A stretch of 64,000 nt of DNA, taken from the NCBI RefSeq assembly GCF_025403485.1, contig NZ_CP099966.1, forward strand, positions 4,214,501 through 4,278,500, given 5' to 3'. Below, one piece after another: positions 54,481-63,935 of the stretch (position 1 is its first letter; every line of letters begins with the position of its first letter). The position numbers and the translations under genes are program-made. This DNA is from Chryseobacterium paludis (GTDB lineage: Bacteria > Bacteroidota > Bacteroidia > Flavobacteriales > Weeksellaceae). The notes beneath the pieces were generated by a model. That model had not been told where the DNA came from. It saw only the letters and a list, made by a program, of their open reading frames with translations, and did not search any database.

Positions 54481-56925
54481 ATGAAAAACAAATCAATCTT
54501 TTTACTTGCTGGAGTAGCCACGCTTTACTTTAATAATGCGTATGCACAGGAAACAGTTCAGGATTCCACGAGAACAGCATCTATCGATCAGGTAGTTATT
54601 ACGGGTAATGCAAATCCGAAAAAGAAAATAGAATCCAGTACGGCAATATCTACTTTTAATGCAAAAGAAATTCAAAAACAGAATCCTATCAGTGCTGCGG
54701 CTTTATTACAAAGGGTTCCTGGTTTTGCTGTAGAAACATCAGGAGGTGAAGTTGGAAATAACCTTTTTGCGAGAGGGATCCCTTCGGCGGGTGCTTATGA
54801 ATTTGTACAGGTACAGGAAGATGGTTTACCGGTATTTGAAGATGGTGCTTTACAGTTTGCCAATGCAGATAATTTCTTCCGTGTTGATAATTCTGTGAAC
54901 AGATTAGAGGCATTAAGAGGAGGTTCAGGATCTATCTATGCAAATAACTCTCCAGGTGGTCTTATTAACTTTATTACTAAAGAAGGAGGTAATGATTTCA
55001 GAGGAACCGCTAAATTGGAAACAAGTACATATGGATTAATGCGTACGGATGTGAATGTGGGTGGAGCTTTGGTTCAGGATAAATTGTTCTTTAATGTCGG
55101 TGGTTTTTACAGAACCGATAGTGGAATCAGAAAAACCGGCTTTAAAGCTAATGAAGGTGGACAGATCAGAATGAATTTAAAATATGTATTTGATAAAGGA
55201 TATGCTAAGGTTTATTATAAAAAACTAGATGACAGGAATACATTTTATCTGCCTATTCCTTTGGTTCAGAATGGAAATGACCTGAAAGAATTTCCTGGTT
55301 TTGATGCGAATTATGGAACGTATAGTTACAGATCAATTGGGCAGCTTAATATTCCACAACCAGGTGGTGGATTTTTCAAAAGAAATTTGGAGGATGGAAT
55401 TCACCCGAAAGTTGATGTTGTAGGTGCAGAATTTAAATATGATCTTGGAAATAACTTTACAGTTTTAAATAAAACCAGGTATACCAATATCAACATGAAT
55501 TATACGGGCATATTTCCAGCGGGTGGACCTCAGCAAGCTGGGGCTTTTGCAAATAGCAATGGAATCACAGGAAATAATTATCAGTATTCCTTAGTTAGTA
55601 GTGGGGCTGTTGTAAATCCCCAGTACGTACAGAAGTTAGGATTCTGGGCTATTGATAAGCAGATGAATAATTTTGTTAATGATTTACAATTCAATTATAA
55701 ATTTGACAAAGGGAATGTAACGGCAGGATTTTATAAATCCAACTGGAAATCCCAGCAGAACTGGAACTGGAGTAATATTTTGACAACAGCTACGGATAGG
55801 CCTCAATTGCTTAATCTGGTAGATAAATCTCTTAGTCCTACAGATGTTGGATACTCCAAAACCTATAATGGGGTGACAGATATGTCATTCCTGGTTAGAG
55901 ATTCTCAAATCCAGGGAAGTTTAAATGATATTTATTTAAATCTGGATTACAATATTACAGATAACTTAAGTTTCAATGGGGGAATTCGCTATAGCCGCGA
56001 TTATTATAAAGGATATGGAGTGAATACAACTACTGCCAATCTTAATAATTCCGGATTAACAACAGACGGTACCCATAGTTTTGCTACTACGACTGCGGAT
56101 GATAATATGTCGATTTTAGGAAATAAATATACCTACTGGAATTATGATGTCGATAAAGTATCATTCACAGTAGCATCAAACTATAAGATCAATAACGAAA
56201 ATGCGGTATATGCACGTTTTTCAAATGGATTCAGATCACCTAATGAAGAGTCGTATTACAATAATATGGCAGATTTAAGCAAGATCAAACCAGTACAGAC
56301 TAACCAGCTGGAGATAGGGTATAAATATTACTCACGTACTTTCGATATTGGTGTAATTCCTTTTTATTCAACTTTAAAGAATCTTTCATTTACCGATGTA
56401 TATTCTGATGGAACATCAGAAAATAAATTCGCGAACACGACCAATATGGGAGTAGAGTTAGAAGGGTATGCCAGATTGTTTAATAATCTACTTGAATTGA
56501 CATTTAATGGGACTTTCCAAAATCCAAAATATAAAGACTTTACAGGAACAAATGCAGACGGAACCAGGTTTGATTATGATGGTAATCAGGTAAGAAGAAT
56601 ACCGAAATTCTATTTCAATATCTCACCTGCTGTTAATATTACTAAGCAGTGGAGAGCTTATGTAAGTTATAATTATTATGGAAAGCGTTTCCAGGATGAA
56701 GCGAATAGTGATAAAAATATTTTACCATCATTTAGTGAATTTGGTGCCGGTACTTCCTACCAGCTTGGTAAAATACGTTTTGCTATTGACGGAACAAATA
56801 TCTTCAATACCATCGGTATTACTGAGGGGGATCCAAGATCCCCGCTAACAGGAGCCGGAGATATAAGAATGGCGAGACCGATTATGGGAGCTGCTGTAAG
56901 AGGTTCAGTATCATTTGATTTCTAA
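54481..56925 (+). CDS. TonB-dependent outer-membrane receptor
   Basis: 814 aa. Signal peptide (MKNKSIFLLAGVATLYFNNAYAQ), plug domain (SAAALLQRVPGFAVETSGGEVGNN, NRLEALRGGSGSIYANNSPGGLINFITKEGG), and a 22-strand barrel ending SVSFDF. It lacks the N-terminal carboxypeptidase-like extension and a SusD partner, so it is not a SusC-type receptor. It closes the cluster 16 bases after the trehalase gene and may take trehalose or a larger glycan across the outer membrane; that substrate is inferred. Confidence 0.93.
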   Translation: MKNKSIFLLAGVATLYFNNAYAQETVQDSTRTASIDQVVITGNANPKKKIESSTAISTFNAKEIQKQNPISAAALLQRVPGFAVETSGGEVGNNLFARGIPSAGAYEFVQVQEDGLPVFEDGALQFANADNFFRVDNSVNRLEALRGGSGSIYANNSPGGLINFITKEGGNDFRGTAKLETSTYGLMRTDVNVGGALVQDKLFFNVGGFYRTDSGIRKTGFKANEGGQIRMNLKYVFDKGYAKVYYKKLDDRNTFYLPIPLVQNGNDLKEFPGFDANYGTYSYRSIGQLNIPQPGGGFFKRNLEDGIHPKVDVVGAEFKYDLGNNFTVLNKTRYTNINMNYTGIFPAGGPQQAGAFANSNGITGNNYQYSLVSSGAVVNPQYVQKLGFWAIDKQMNNFVNDLQFNYKFDKGNVTAGFYKSNWKSQQNWNWSNILTTATDRPQLLNLVDKSLSPTDVGYSKTYNGVTDMSFLVRDSQIQGSLNDIYLNLDYNITDNLSFNGGIRYSRDYYKGYGVNTTTANLNNSGLTTDGTHSFATTTADDNMSILGNKYTYWNYDVDKVSFTVASNYKINNENAVYARFSNGFRSPNEESYYNNMADLSKIKPVQTNQLEIGYKYYSRTFDIGVIPFYSTLKNLSFTDVYSDGTSENKFANTTNMGVELEGYARLFNNLLELTFNGTFQNPKYKDFTGTNADGTRFDYDGNQVRRIPKFYFNISPAVNITKQWRAYVSYNYYGKRFQDEANSDKNILPSFSEFGAGTSYQLGKIRFAIDGTNIFNTIGITEGDPRSPLTGAGDIRMARPIMGAAVRGSVSFDF

Positions 56926-56947
56926 ATTCTATTTCTTATAAAAGTAG

Positions 56948-56977
56948 AAACCGTCAGAAAAATCTGACGGTTTTTTT
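56948..56977 (+). terminator. Terminator of the trehalose cluster
   Basis: Stem CCGTCAGA (56951-56958), AAAA loop, TCTGACGG (56963-56970), seven T. Confidence 0.9.
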
Positions 56978-57031
56978 ATTAAGCGTTAAAATAATTAAGT
57001 CTTTTAAAGTGAATAGTGAACATAATATTAA

Positions 57032-57097
57032 TGTCATTCAGAGTGGAGCGAAGAATCTCAAGGATTAGATGGGATTTGTCCTGTCGTAGAAATGACA
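57032..57097. repeat. Dispersed GTCATTC-type repeat element of Bacteroidota
   Basis: TGTCATTCAGAGTGGAGCGA, AGAATCTC, then an AT-rich middle, and GAAATGACA at the end: ends are inverted (TGTCATT/AATGACA). The sequence TGTCATTCxGAGxGxAGCGAAGAATCTC recurs in intergenic DNA of many flavobacteria. Only one copy was seen here. Confidence 0.55.
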
Positions 57098-57170
57098 AAA
57101 AAGTAGTCATTGGTACTTTGCTGTTAATTAGCCTAAATCCGACTAACCTGTAACCCGGATCAAAAACAAT

Positions 57171-57809
57171 CTATCTCAAAAACGGATTATACTGTTTTTC
57201 AAAACCAATACTTGTCGGATTTCCGTGTCCTGAAAACACTTTTGTTTCATCATCTAAAACAAATAGTTTTTTTCTGATTCCATCAAGAAGTTGTTCGTAA
57301 TTTCCTTTGTATAGGTCGGTTCTTCCAATACTTCCTTCAAATAAAACATCTCCGGAAATCATAAATTTCTGATTTTCATTATGATAAACTATGCTGCCTG
57401 GAGAATGTCCGGGAACATGGTATATTTTGAATTTCTCACCATCGAAATCAAGTTCATCCCCTTCATTGATATATTCGACATCAACCTTAACAGGATCGAT
57501 CTTCATCCCAAATCTCATTCCACTCATTTGAAGCATATCCAGAACCTCTTGGTCTTCTTTATGCATAATTACTGGAAGTTTAAATGTATCGTAAGCCCAC
57601 TGAAGCCCGAAAACGTGATCAATATGAGCATGAGTAAGCAGTATTTTCTGAATTTTTAATTCATTGTCTTTGATGAAATTACTGATCAGGTTAGTTTCCT
57701 GCTCATTCATATTTCCCGGATCTATTAACCAGGCGTTTTTATTTTCGTTATAAAGGATATAAGTATTTTCGCTCGCAAAGTTGAATACAAAAGCTTGGAT
57801 ATTAAGCAT
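57171..57809 (-). CDS. MBL-fold metal-dependent hydrolase (glyoxalase II-like)
   Basis: 212 aa from ATG 57809 (MLNIQAFVFNFASENTYILY); longer frames run back into the divergent neighbour's start. Metal motif ILLTHAHIDHVFGLQWA (HxHxDH), then YHVPGHSPGSIVYH, SGDVLFEGSIGRTDLY and FSGHGNPTSIG, all ligands of the binuclear site. It resembles hydroxyacylglutathione hydrolase but is shorter; substrate unknown. Confidence 0.9.
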   Translation of the reverse strand: MLNIQAFVFNFASENTYILYNENKNAWLIDPGNMNEQETNLISNFIKDNELKIQKILLTHAHIDHVFGLQWAYDTFKLPVIMHKEDQEVLDMLQMSGMRFGMKIDPVKVDVEYINEGDELDFDGEKFKIYHVPGHSPGSIVYHNENQKFMISGDVLFEGSIGRTDLYKGNYEQLLDGIRKKLFVLDDETKVFSGHGNPTSIGFEKQYNPFLR

Positions 57810-57882
57810 ATTCTGTTTTATTTTTTTTGTCAAAAATACGATATTCTTAAGTAATTGGTGATTTTTCGTTATCTTCGTCATA

Positions 57883-59097
57883 ATGAAAACTTTGCGAATA
57901 CTTTTACTTTCTTTAGGGGGATTGGTTTTTGGACAGAACATCCAAAGCATTCAGTTATTCAATCCTCAGACGAATGATGAAACCCCTGTGATCAACTTTA
58001 ACCAGACATTGGTTCTTAGTTTTGATGACCTTACGAATGCCAGCGAAATCTACCGATATACCATAAAGCATTACGACCGGAACTGGAATGATGATAATCT
58101 TTTTTTTACGGAAATTGCTAATGGAAGCTTAAACGGATTGCTTGATAAATTCCAGTATTCATTTAATACATTACAGGCCTATACTCATTATACACTTACT
58201 TTTCCGAATGAAAAAATACAGCCGAAAATTTCAGGGAATTTTGAGCTGATTGTGTATAAAGATTCTGCAGAAAAGCCGCTTTTTAAAAAGAGATTCTACT
58301 TAGTAGAAGATAATGTTTCTTTGGCATTAAATGTATCCAGGATAGCAGATGCTAAAAATCCGAATATCAACCAAAGGGTAGAAGTACAGGCTGTTGCCAA
58401 GGGAAATGATTTGTCATCCAACGTCAATTCAATGAGCTTGAATGTGATGCAGAATAACAACCTTAATGTTGCTGTTAATAATTTAAAACCAAGTTCGACA
58501 CTTGGAAATAAATTACTTTTCCAACAGATGAACCTTACGTTTCCAGGGAATAATGAATTTTATTATTTTGATAATAAAAACATGAATATGGCAGCGGATA
58601 TGGTTCGTGCTACAGAAATAAAAGACGGGGTAAATCAGACCTATTTACATCCTGTTTGGGCATTTCCTCTTAATTATCAATATCAGCCCGACGTGAACGG
58701 AGCTTTTTATTATCGAAGAAATGATTTGGGACTTGAAAGAAATGCCGAAAGAGAGGCCGACTACTCTTGGGTGTATTTCTCTTTAGATTCAGATCCTGTA
58801 GATAAAGAAATATATGTACTGGGAGGATTTAACAATTTTATGCCGAGTAAAGAAAATCAGATGCAGTATGATGCAGCTAATAAAAAGTATGTTGCTAAAA
58901 TATTTCTAAAACAGGGTTTCTACAACTACATTCTGGCTACAAAAGAAGGTAATGGGGCATTGAACTTTGGCGAGATCAACGGGAACTTCTGGCAAACAGA
59001 AAACCTGTATCAGGCATTTTTATACTATACTCCTTTCGGAAGGAATTATGATGGTTTGATGGGATATGGTGAATTCAGAACTCCTATTGGAAAGTAA
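57883..59097 (+). CDS. T9SS plug-domain protein (DUF5103)
   Basis: 404 aa with signal peptide (LLLSLGGLVFGQ). Sequence traits match the DUF5103/T9SS plug family: IQSIQLFNPQTNDETPVINF, SFDDLTNASEIYRYTIKHYD, ending near YYTPFGRNYDGLMGYGEFR. In Flavobacterium the Plug protein closes the periplasmic side of the SprA translocon; this gene would serve the many T9SS cargo proteins of the genome. -7-like TATCTTCG is at 57870-57877, leaving a very short leader. Confidence 0.88.
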   Translation: MKTLRILLLSLGGLVFGQNIQSIQLFNPQTNDETPVINFNQTLVLSFDDLTNASEIYRYTIKHYDRNWNDDNLFFTEIANGSLNGLLDKFQYSFNTLQAYTHYTLTFPNEKIQPKISGNFELIVYKDSAEKPLFKKRFYLVEDNVSLALNVSRIADAKNPNINQRVEVQAVAKGNDLSSNVNSMSLNVMQNNNLNVAVNNLKPSSTLGNKLLFQQMNLTFPGNNEFYYFDNKNMNMAADMVRATEIKDGVNQTYLHPVWAFPLNYQYQPDVNGAFYYRRNDLGLERNAEREADYSWVYFSLDSDPVDKEIYVLGGFNNFMPSKENQMQYDAANKKYVAKIFLKQGFYNYILATKEGNGALNFGEINGNFWQTENLYQAFLYYTPFGRNYDGLMGYGEFRTPIGK

Positions 59098-59485
59098 AAA
59101 TAAATGATTTTCATATAAATCAATAAAAGTTTGAATTTACATCAAAATAAAAAAGCTAAAGCTGTCTCCAAAGAGATGGCTTATTTTTTTTATAAAACTC
59201 CCGTTAACCAAAAGGTTTTTACGCGTTTCGGGATGATTTTATGAGATAATATATAGCGTATTGCATAGTAAATAAAAATAATTCACGTATAGATGATTTT
59301 TGATTTAATTTATTCATTAAAATATATATATATGGTTAAATAATACTTAGTTTATTTTCTTTTTTTTGAATATGTTATTGTGTTTTATTTATCTATTTGT
59401 GTTATTGATTGAATTTTATTTATATTTTTTATCATTTTATTGTGAAAAGTTTATAAATTCGTTTTACCATTTAATAAATATTTTT
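59098..59485. other. Terminator and AT-rich upstream region of the M4 peptidase
   Basis: After the terminator at 59160-59193 there are about 290 bases of highly AT-rich DNA with no supported frame; they presumably hold the peptidase promoter. A hydrophobic frame running from 59366 into the peptidase is out of keeping with its signal peptide and was not taken as the start. Confidence 0.5.
59160..59193 (+). terminator. Terminator of the plug-domain gene
   Basis: Stem AGCTGTCTC (59160-59168), CAAA loop, GAGATGGCT (59173-59181, two G-T pairs), then TATTTTTTTT. Confidence 0.7.
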
Positions 59486-61456
59486 ATGAAAACAAAATTT
59501 ATTCTAGTAGCAAGTGTTGCTGCTTGCTCTTTCGTTTTTGGGCAAAACAAGCCATTAAAATTAATTCCCGGTAAAAACGGATTACACGCAGAATTTTTAA
59601 GATTTGATAAAAGCGGGCCTGCTTTTCAGGGAAGTCCTGTTTTATTTGATGAAACCTCTCAGAGCTATGTTGCGGGACAAGCCCGTAAATTAGGAGTTGA
59701 AAAAGATCAATTGGGTTTTGAGACCCACAGATTTCAACAAACAGTCAATAATATTCCTGTAGAATATGGAATGATGGCTGTACAAACTAAAGGAGGAAAA
59801 GTTATTGGAGAAACAGGAAACTGGATTCTTAAAGTTCCGGAAGGGATTGAAAAAAAAGCCAATATTTCTGAAAGTATAGCATTGCAAAATGCCTTATCAT
59901 TTGTAGGAGCAGATTCATATAAATGGCAAAATAGGGAAGAAGAAGATTTCATTAAAAAAGAACTCAATGATGCTAATGCAAGCTTTGCCCCAAAAGGAGA
60001 ACTGGTCTATTATTCAGATCCTACTGATGAAAAGCTGCGTGATTTAAAACTGGCGTATAAGTTTGATATTTATTCTGAAAAACCATTAAGCAGACAATAT
60101 GTTTTTGTAGATGCTAAAGGTGGAAAAATCTTAGGAACAGATGCTATAATTCATGATGTAAATGCTCCGGGAACGGCTACAACAGGTTATAGCGGCAGCC
60201 GGAATATTACTACAGATTCTTATAACGGAAGTTACAGATTAAGAGAATCGGGAAGAAATGCGGGAACAGGAACAGGAACAAATGTAGAAACATATAATCT
60301 AAAAAAAGGAACCAATTATTCATCCGCCGTAGACTTTACAGATGCCGATAATGCCTGGAATAATGTAAACACCAATAAAGATCAATATGCTACCGATGCA
60401 CATTGGGGGGCAGAAATGACTGTAGATTATTACTATACAAAATTTAACAGAAAAAGTATTGACAACAATAACTTTGCTATAAAATCCTATGTTCATTACT
60501 CTACTAATTATTTCAATGCGTTTTGGGATGGATCCAGAATGACTTATGGTGATGGCAGCTCGAGTACAAACGGAGGGTTACCATTAACTGCTATTGATGT
60601 TTGCGGACATGAAATTACTCATGGGATGACTTCTAAAACTGCGAATCTGGCTTATCAAAGAGAGCCTGGAGCTTTGAATGAAGGTTTTTCCGATATTTTT
60701 GGAAATTCAATAGAACTTTGGGCAAGACCTAATCAGGCAAGCTGGAAGTTGGGCGAAGATTTCAATTATGTGATCAGAGATATGTCAAACCCGAATGCGT
60801 ATCGCCAACCTGATACTTATAAAGGAACGTATTGGAAAGATGCTACAACTACGGGTTGTGCGGTGCCTGGACAAACAACAAATGACTATTGCGGAGTCCA
60901 CACTAATTCGGGAGTTCTCAACTTTTGGTATTATTTATTAGTAACCGGAGGTACGGGAACTAACGATAATGGTTTTGCTTATAATGTCTCTGGAATAGGG
61001 TTAGATAAAGCAGGAGCAATTGCTTACAGAACATTAACTTCTTATCTTACTTCTTCTTCTACCTATGCCAATGCAAGAACTTCTTCTATACAGGCTGCGA
61101 AAGATTTGTATGGGGTGAGCAGTAATGAGGTGACACAAGTAACTAACGCTTGGAATGCAGTGGGAGTTGGTGGAGGCACCTCTTCTGCAGGACGTGTTGC
61201 TGGTGCACCAGATGCTTCTCTTTATACCATTAGTCCAAATCCGGCAACAGACAGATTTACTGTGACATTTGATGGAAAGGCAGGAAAAGGAATCGTAGAA
61301 TTGATAAGTTTAACAGGTAAGAAAGAAATTTCTGAAAAAGTTGAGCTTACAGATGGTGTAAATAAACTGAATCTACAGCTTCCGTCTAATATGCTTCCTG
61401 GAGTTTATGTAGTAATAGTGAATGGTCAAAAAGCAGGAAACTTAATTAAAAAATAA
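59486..61456 (+). CDS. T9SS-secreted M4 (thermolysin-like) metallopeptidase
   Basis: 656 aa from ATG 59486 (MKTKFILVASVAACSFVFGQ). A long propeptide (FTP/PepSY-type, about 25-225) precedes the M4 domain: GHEITHGMTSKTANLAYQRE (HEITH at residues 375-379) and GALNEGFSDIFGN, with third zinc ligand E399. The C-terminal 80 residues are a T9SS type A tail (YTISPNPATDRFTVTFDG ... AGNLIKK). A secreted endopeptidase made as a zymogen. Ends at a bidirectional terminator. Confidence 0.95.
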   Translation: MKTKFILVASVAACSFVFGQNKPLKLIPGKNGLHAEFLRFDKSGPAFQGSPVLFDETSQSYVAGQARKLGVEKDQLGFETHRFQQTVNNIPVEYGMMAVQTKGGKVIGETGNWILKVPEGIEKKANISESIALQNALSFVGADSYKWQNREEEDFIKKELNDANASFAPKGELVYYSDPTDEKLRDLKLAYKFDIYSEKPLSRQYVFVDAKGGKILGTDAIIHDVNAPGTATTGYSGSRNITTDSYNGSYRLRESGRNAGTGTGTNVETYNLKKGTNYSSAVDFTDADNAWNNVNTNKDQYATDAHWGAEMTVDYYYTKFNRKSIDNNNFAIKSYVHYSTNYFNAFWDGSRMTYGDGSSSTNGGLPLTAIDVCGHEITHGMTSKTANLAYQREPGALNEGFSDIFGNSIELWARPNQASWKLGEDFNYVIRDMSNPNAYRQPDTYKGTYWKDATTTGCAVPGQTTNDYCGVHTNSGVLNFWYYLLVTGGTGTNDNGFAYNVSGIGLDKAGAIAYRTLTSYLTSSSTYANARTSSIQAAKDLYGVSSNEVTQVTNAWNAVGVGGGTSSAGRVAGAPDASLYTISPNPATDRFTVTFDGKAGKGIVELISLTGKKEISEKVELTDGVNKLNLQLPSNMLPGVYVVIVNGQKAGNLIKK

Positions 61457-61479
61457 ATTTTTAATATATCTCTATTGAA

Positions 61480-61513
61480 AAAGGACACAAGTATTTCTTG
61501 TGTCCTTTCTCTA
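61480..61513. terminator. Bidirectional terminator between M4 peptidase and hemH
   Basis: Stem AAAGGACACAAG (61480-61491), TATTT loop, CTTGTGTCCTTT (61497-61508), with T-rich tract after it on both strands. Confidence 0.85.
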
Positions 61514-61532
61514 TTTTTGTCATTAAGATGAT

Positions 61533-62561
61533 TTATACAAGATAAAATTCATTCAATTTTTCTTCACATAAAGTTTTTACCACATCAATCCATCGGTCCT
61601 CATCATTTAAACATGGAATATAATGGAAGTTTTCTCCACCTCCATGTAAAAACTGCTCTTTACCTTCTACGGAAATTTCTTCTAAAGTTTCAAGGCAATC
61701 AGAAACGAATGCAGGACAAACCACAGCTAAGTTTTTTACCCCTTTTTTAGGAATAGTTTCCAGTGTTTCATCAGTATAAGGCTCAATCCATTTATCTTTT
61801 CCTAATCTGGACTGAAATGAAACAATAGTTTTTTCTTTAGGTAATCCCATTTTTGCTATTACGGATTCAGTGGTTTTATAACACTGATGTCTGTAGCAAC
61901 GGGCATTATGAGCTTCAATTTTACTGTTGATACAGTTTGCATCATCTATCTTACATGTATTGGAAGGGTCTGTTTTATAAATATGCCTTTCAGGAACTCC
62001 ATGGTAAGAAAACTGTAAAGCATCGAAATTTTCAGGAAGTTTTTCCTTAATACTTTCGGCTAAACAATTGATGTAAATTTCCCTGTCGTAAAAAGGTTGT
62101 ATATAGTTAATCTTTACGGTCGGAAATTTTTTCTTTCTTACTTCCTCGGCCTTTTCAATAACCGTCTCCGTCGTACTCATGGCATATTGAGGATACAATG
62201 GGAAAAGTACGATCTCAGAAACTCCCTGATCAACTAATTTTTGAATACCCGCTTCAATACTTGGCTGTGCATAACGCATTCCAATTTCCACAGGAACATC
62301 AACCAGTTTTTGTAGCTTTTTCTGAATTTTTTCAGTAATCACCACCAATGGAGAACCTTCATCTGTCCAAACTGTTTTATAGGCTTCAGCAGATTTTGCG
62401 GGTCTAGTATTAAGAATGATACCACGAACCAAAAGGGCCCTGAAAATCCAACGATAATCAATTACCTTTTCATCCATTAAAAATTCATCAAGATACTCCT
62501 TTACATCTTTTACGCTCGTAGATCTTGGTGAACCAAGATTCACTAATAGAATTCCCTTCAT
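61533..62561 (-). CDS. hemH: Ferrochelatase
   Basis: Inserts ferrous iron into protoporphyrin IX; 342 aa. Motifs: GILLVNLGSPRSTSVKDVKEYL, EIVLFPLYPQYAMSTTET, the catalytic His in LQFSYHGVPERH, VSFQSRLGKDKWIEPYTDET and VVCPAFVSDCLETLEEISVE with the active-site Glu. The start ATG shares its A with the stop codon of the lipoprotein gene (TAATG), so the two are coupled. Confidence 0.96.
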   Translation of the reverse strand: MKGILLVNLGSPRSTSVKDVKEYLDEFLMDEKVIDYRWIFRALLVRGIILNTRPAKSAEAYKTVWTDEGSPLVVITEKIQKKLQKLVDVPVEIGMRYAQPSIEAGIQKLVDQGVSEIVLFPLYPQYAMSTTETVIEKAEEVRKKKFPTVKINYIQPFYDREIYINCLAESIKEKLPENFDALQFSYHGVPERHIYKTDPSNTCKIDDANCINSKIEAHNARCYRHQCYKTTESVIAKMGLPKEKTIVSFQSRLGKDKWIEPYTDETLETIPKKGVKNLAVVCPAFVSDCLETLEEISVEGKEQFLHGGGENFHYIPCLNDEDRWIDVVKTLCEEKLNEFYLV

Positions 62562-63019
62562 TATTTATTTAAATTTTCCAATTGACCATCAATAGTTGGA
62601 CCGTATTTTTTCTTTAAGTGAAAAATATATACTTCTCTGGAAAGCATTTCTTCTTCTTGGCTGATGCCGAAAGATTTTAAATATTTGTCACCTTTTTCAG
62701 ACATTATTTCGGCAAATAATTTATAGTATTCCTCGGGATTTTCATTCAGAAAATTCTCTCCTTTTGATTTCTTTATTTCATCCTGGGTTTCTTTATCAAA
62801 CTTATAGAAATAAGTAATATAGAAATCCAAAAATGGGGTGTTCCTTTTATCTAGCTTACTCAAGAATACATCCATTTTTTGAAGGCTGTCTTTTGCTAAC
62901 CCCGATTGTACAAGATCTTCATGAAGCCCAACATTGATATTTGTTTTTGAATTCGTAGTTTCTTTCTTACATGAAAGAATACTGATGCTGAAACAAATTA
63001 AAAGAAATACTATTCTCAT
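62561..63019 (-). CDS. Hypothetical lipoprotein, coupled to hemH
   Basis: 152 aa from ATG 63019 (longer frames start on TTG inside the upstream gene). Signal peptide with lipobox SILSC (Cys17), then KKETTNSKTNIN and helical, Lys/Glu-rich sequence, YITYFYKFDKETQDEIKKSK in the middle and YIFHLKKKYGPTIDGQ near the end. Not recognised. It lies just after the nfu-like gene and overlaps hemH by one base. Confidence 0.7.
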   Translation of the reverse strand: MRIVFLLICFSISILSCKKETTNSKTNINVGLHEDLVQSGLAKDSLQKMDVFLSKLDKRNTPFLDFYITYFYKFDKETQDEIKKSKGENFLNENPEEYYKLFAEIMSEKGDKYLKSFGISQEEEMLSREVYIFHLKKKYGPTIDGQLENLNK

Positions 63020-63027
63020 ATATAAAA

Positions 63028-63906
63028 TTATCCGTTTACCGCTTCCACTCTTTCGACTAGTTCGGGAACGAATTGTTTTAAAATACTCTCGATTCCATTT
63101 TTTAATGTTGCCGTAGAACTTGGACAACCTGAGCAAGCTCCTTGTAAAAGCATTTTTGCAGTTTTATTGGCTTCATCATATTCCATCAAAGAAATTTTTC
63201 CACCATCATTTTCTACTGCAGGAGCAACGTATTCATTTAATATATCAGAAATCTTTTGCTCATCATCTGTATAATCTCTGTTGATGATTTTTTCAACCGG
63301 ATTTTCGTGTGTCTGAGGGGCAAGATTTGAGATTGCACCTCCATTTTGAAGATATTCAGCAATAAGACCACGCACAGCCATCATTACCTGATGCCATTCT
63401 ACAGAATGATCTCTGGTTACCGCAACGAAATTATCTGAGATAAAAACTTCCTTAGCAAAATCAAATTCTTTAAAAATAGCCTCTGCTAAAGGAACACCCT
63501 CTGCTTCAGTTCGAGATTTTACTTCTACAAACCCTTCCAATAATAATTTACTGGAAACGAATTTCATCACATTTGGGTTTGGAGTCATTTCAGCATAGAT
63601 CTGATACATCTCTTTTTTCTTCTGAAGGTAAATTCTCGGGTTGGCAAGCAATTCATCTTCAATTACATTTTTCAGACTTTCAGTAACATGTTCCCATTCC
63701 ATAGTATCCTGCTTTGCAATAGCTACAAAATTAGCTGTAATGAAAATTTTTTCTACAAAGGGATAATTAAAAAGTTCCTGAGCTAAAGGAATTTCTGAAA
63801 TATCTGAACTTCTGTCCAACTCAAGAGACCCTGGAATCAAGTTGTAGTCAGCGACAAATTTCATCACTTTTGGGTTTTCTGTTGGCTCTATAAGTATCTT
63901 ACGCAT
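63028..63906 (-). CDS. NifU-type Fe-S scaffold with duplicated Nfu N-domain
   Basis: 292 aa. Two similar N-domains: residues about 1-95 (PTENPKVMKFVADYNLIPGS ... FITANFVAIAKQDTMEWEHV) and 105-195 (MTPNPNVMKFVSSKLLLEGF ... FISDNFVAVTRDHSVEWHQV), followed by the NifU C-domain with ACSGCPSSTATLKNGIES, where C258 and C261 carry the [4Fe-4S] cluster. Such proteins deliver clusters to apo-enzymes. Two N-domains in place of one is the unusual part. A TATTTTTG -7-like element is at 63928-63935. Confidence 0.92.
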   Translation of the reverse strand: MRKILIEPTENPKVMKFVADYNLIPGSLELDRSSDISEIPLAQELFNYPFVEKIFITANFVAIAKQDTMEWEHVTESLKNVIEDELLANPRIYLQKKKEMYQIYAEMTPNPNVMKFVSSKLLLEGFVEVKSRTEAEGVPLAEAIFKEFDFAKEVFISDNFVAVTRDHSVEWHQVMMAVRGLIAEYLQNGGAISNLAPQTHENPVEKIINRDYTDDEQKISDILNEYVAPAVENDGGKISLMEYDEANKTAKMLLQGACSGCPSSTATLKNGIESILKQFVPELVERVEAVNG

Positions 63907-63927
63907 TTTTTCTTTAAATTTGAGTTA

Positions 63928-63935
63928 CAAAAATA
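63928..63935 (-). promoter_or_regulatory. -7-like element of the nfu-lipoprotein-hemH unit
   Basis: TATTTTTG on the minus strand, 22 bases before the start codon; a -33 TTTG is not evident at the usual spacing. Confidence 0.3.

Noticed and set aside
59366..59485. N-terminal extension of the M4 peptidase
   Set aside because: Composition is that of AT-rich upstream DNA, and a clean signal peptide begins at 59486.
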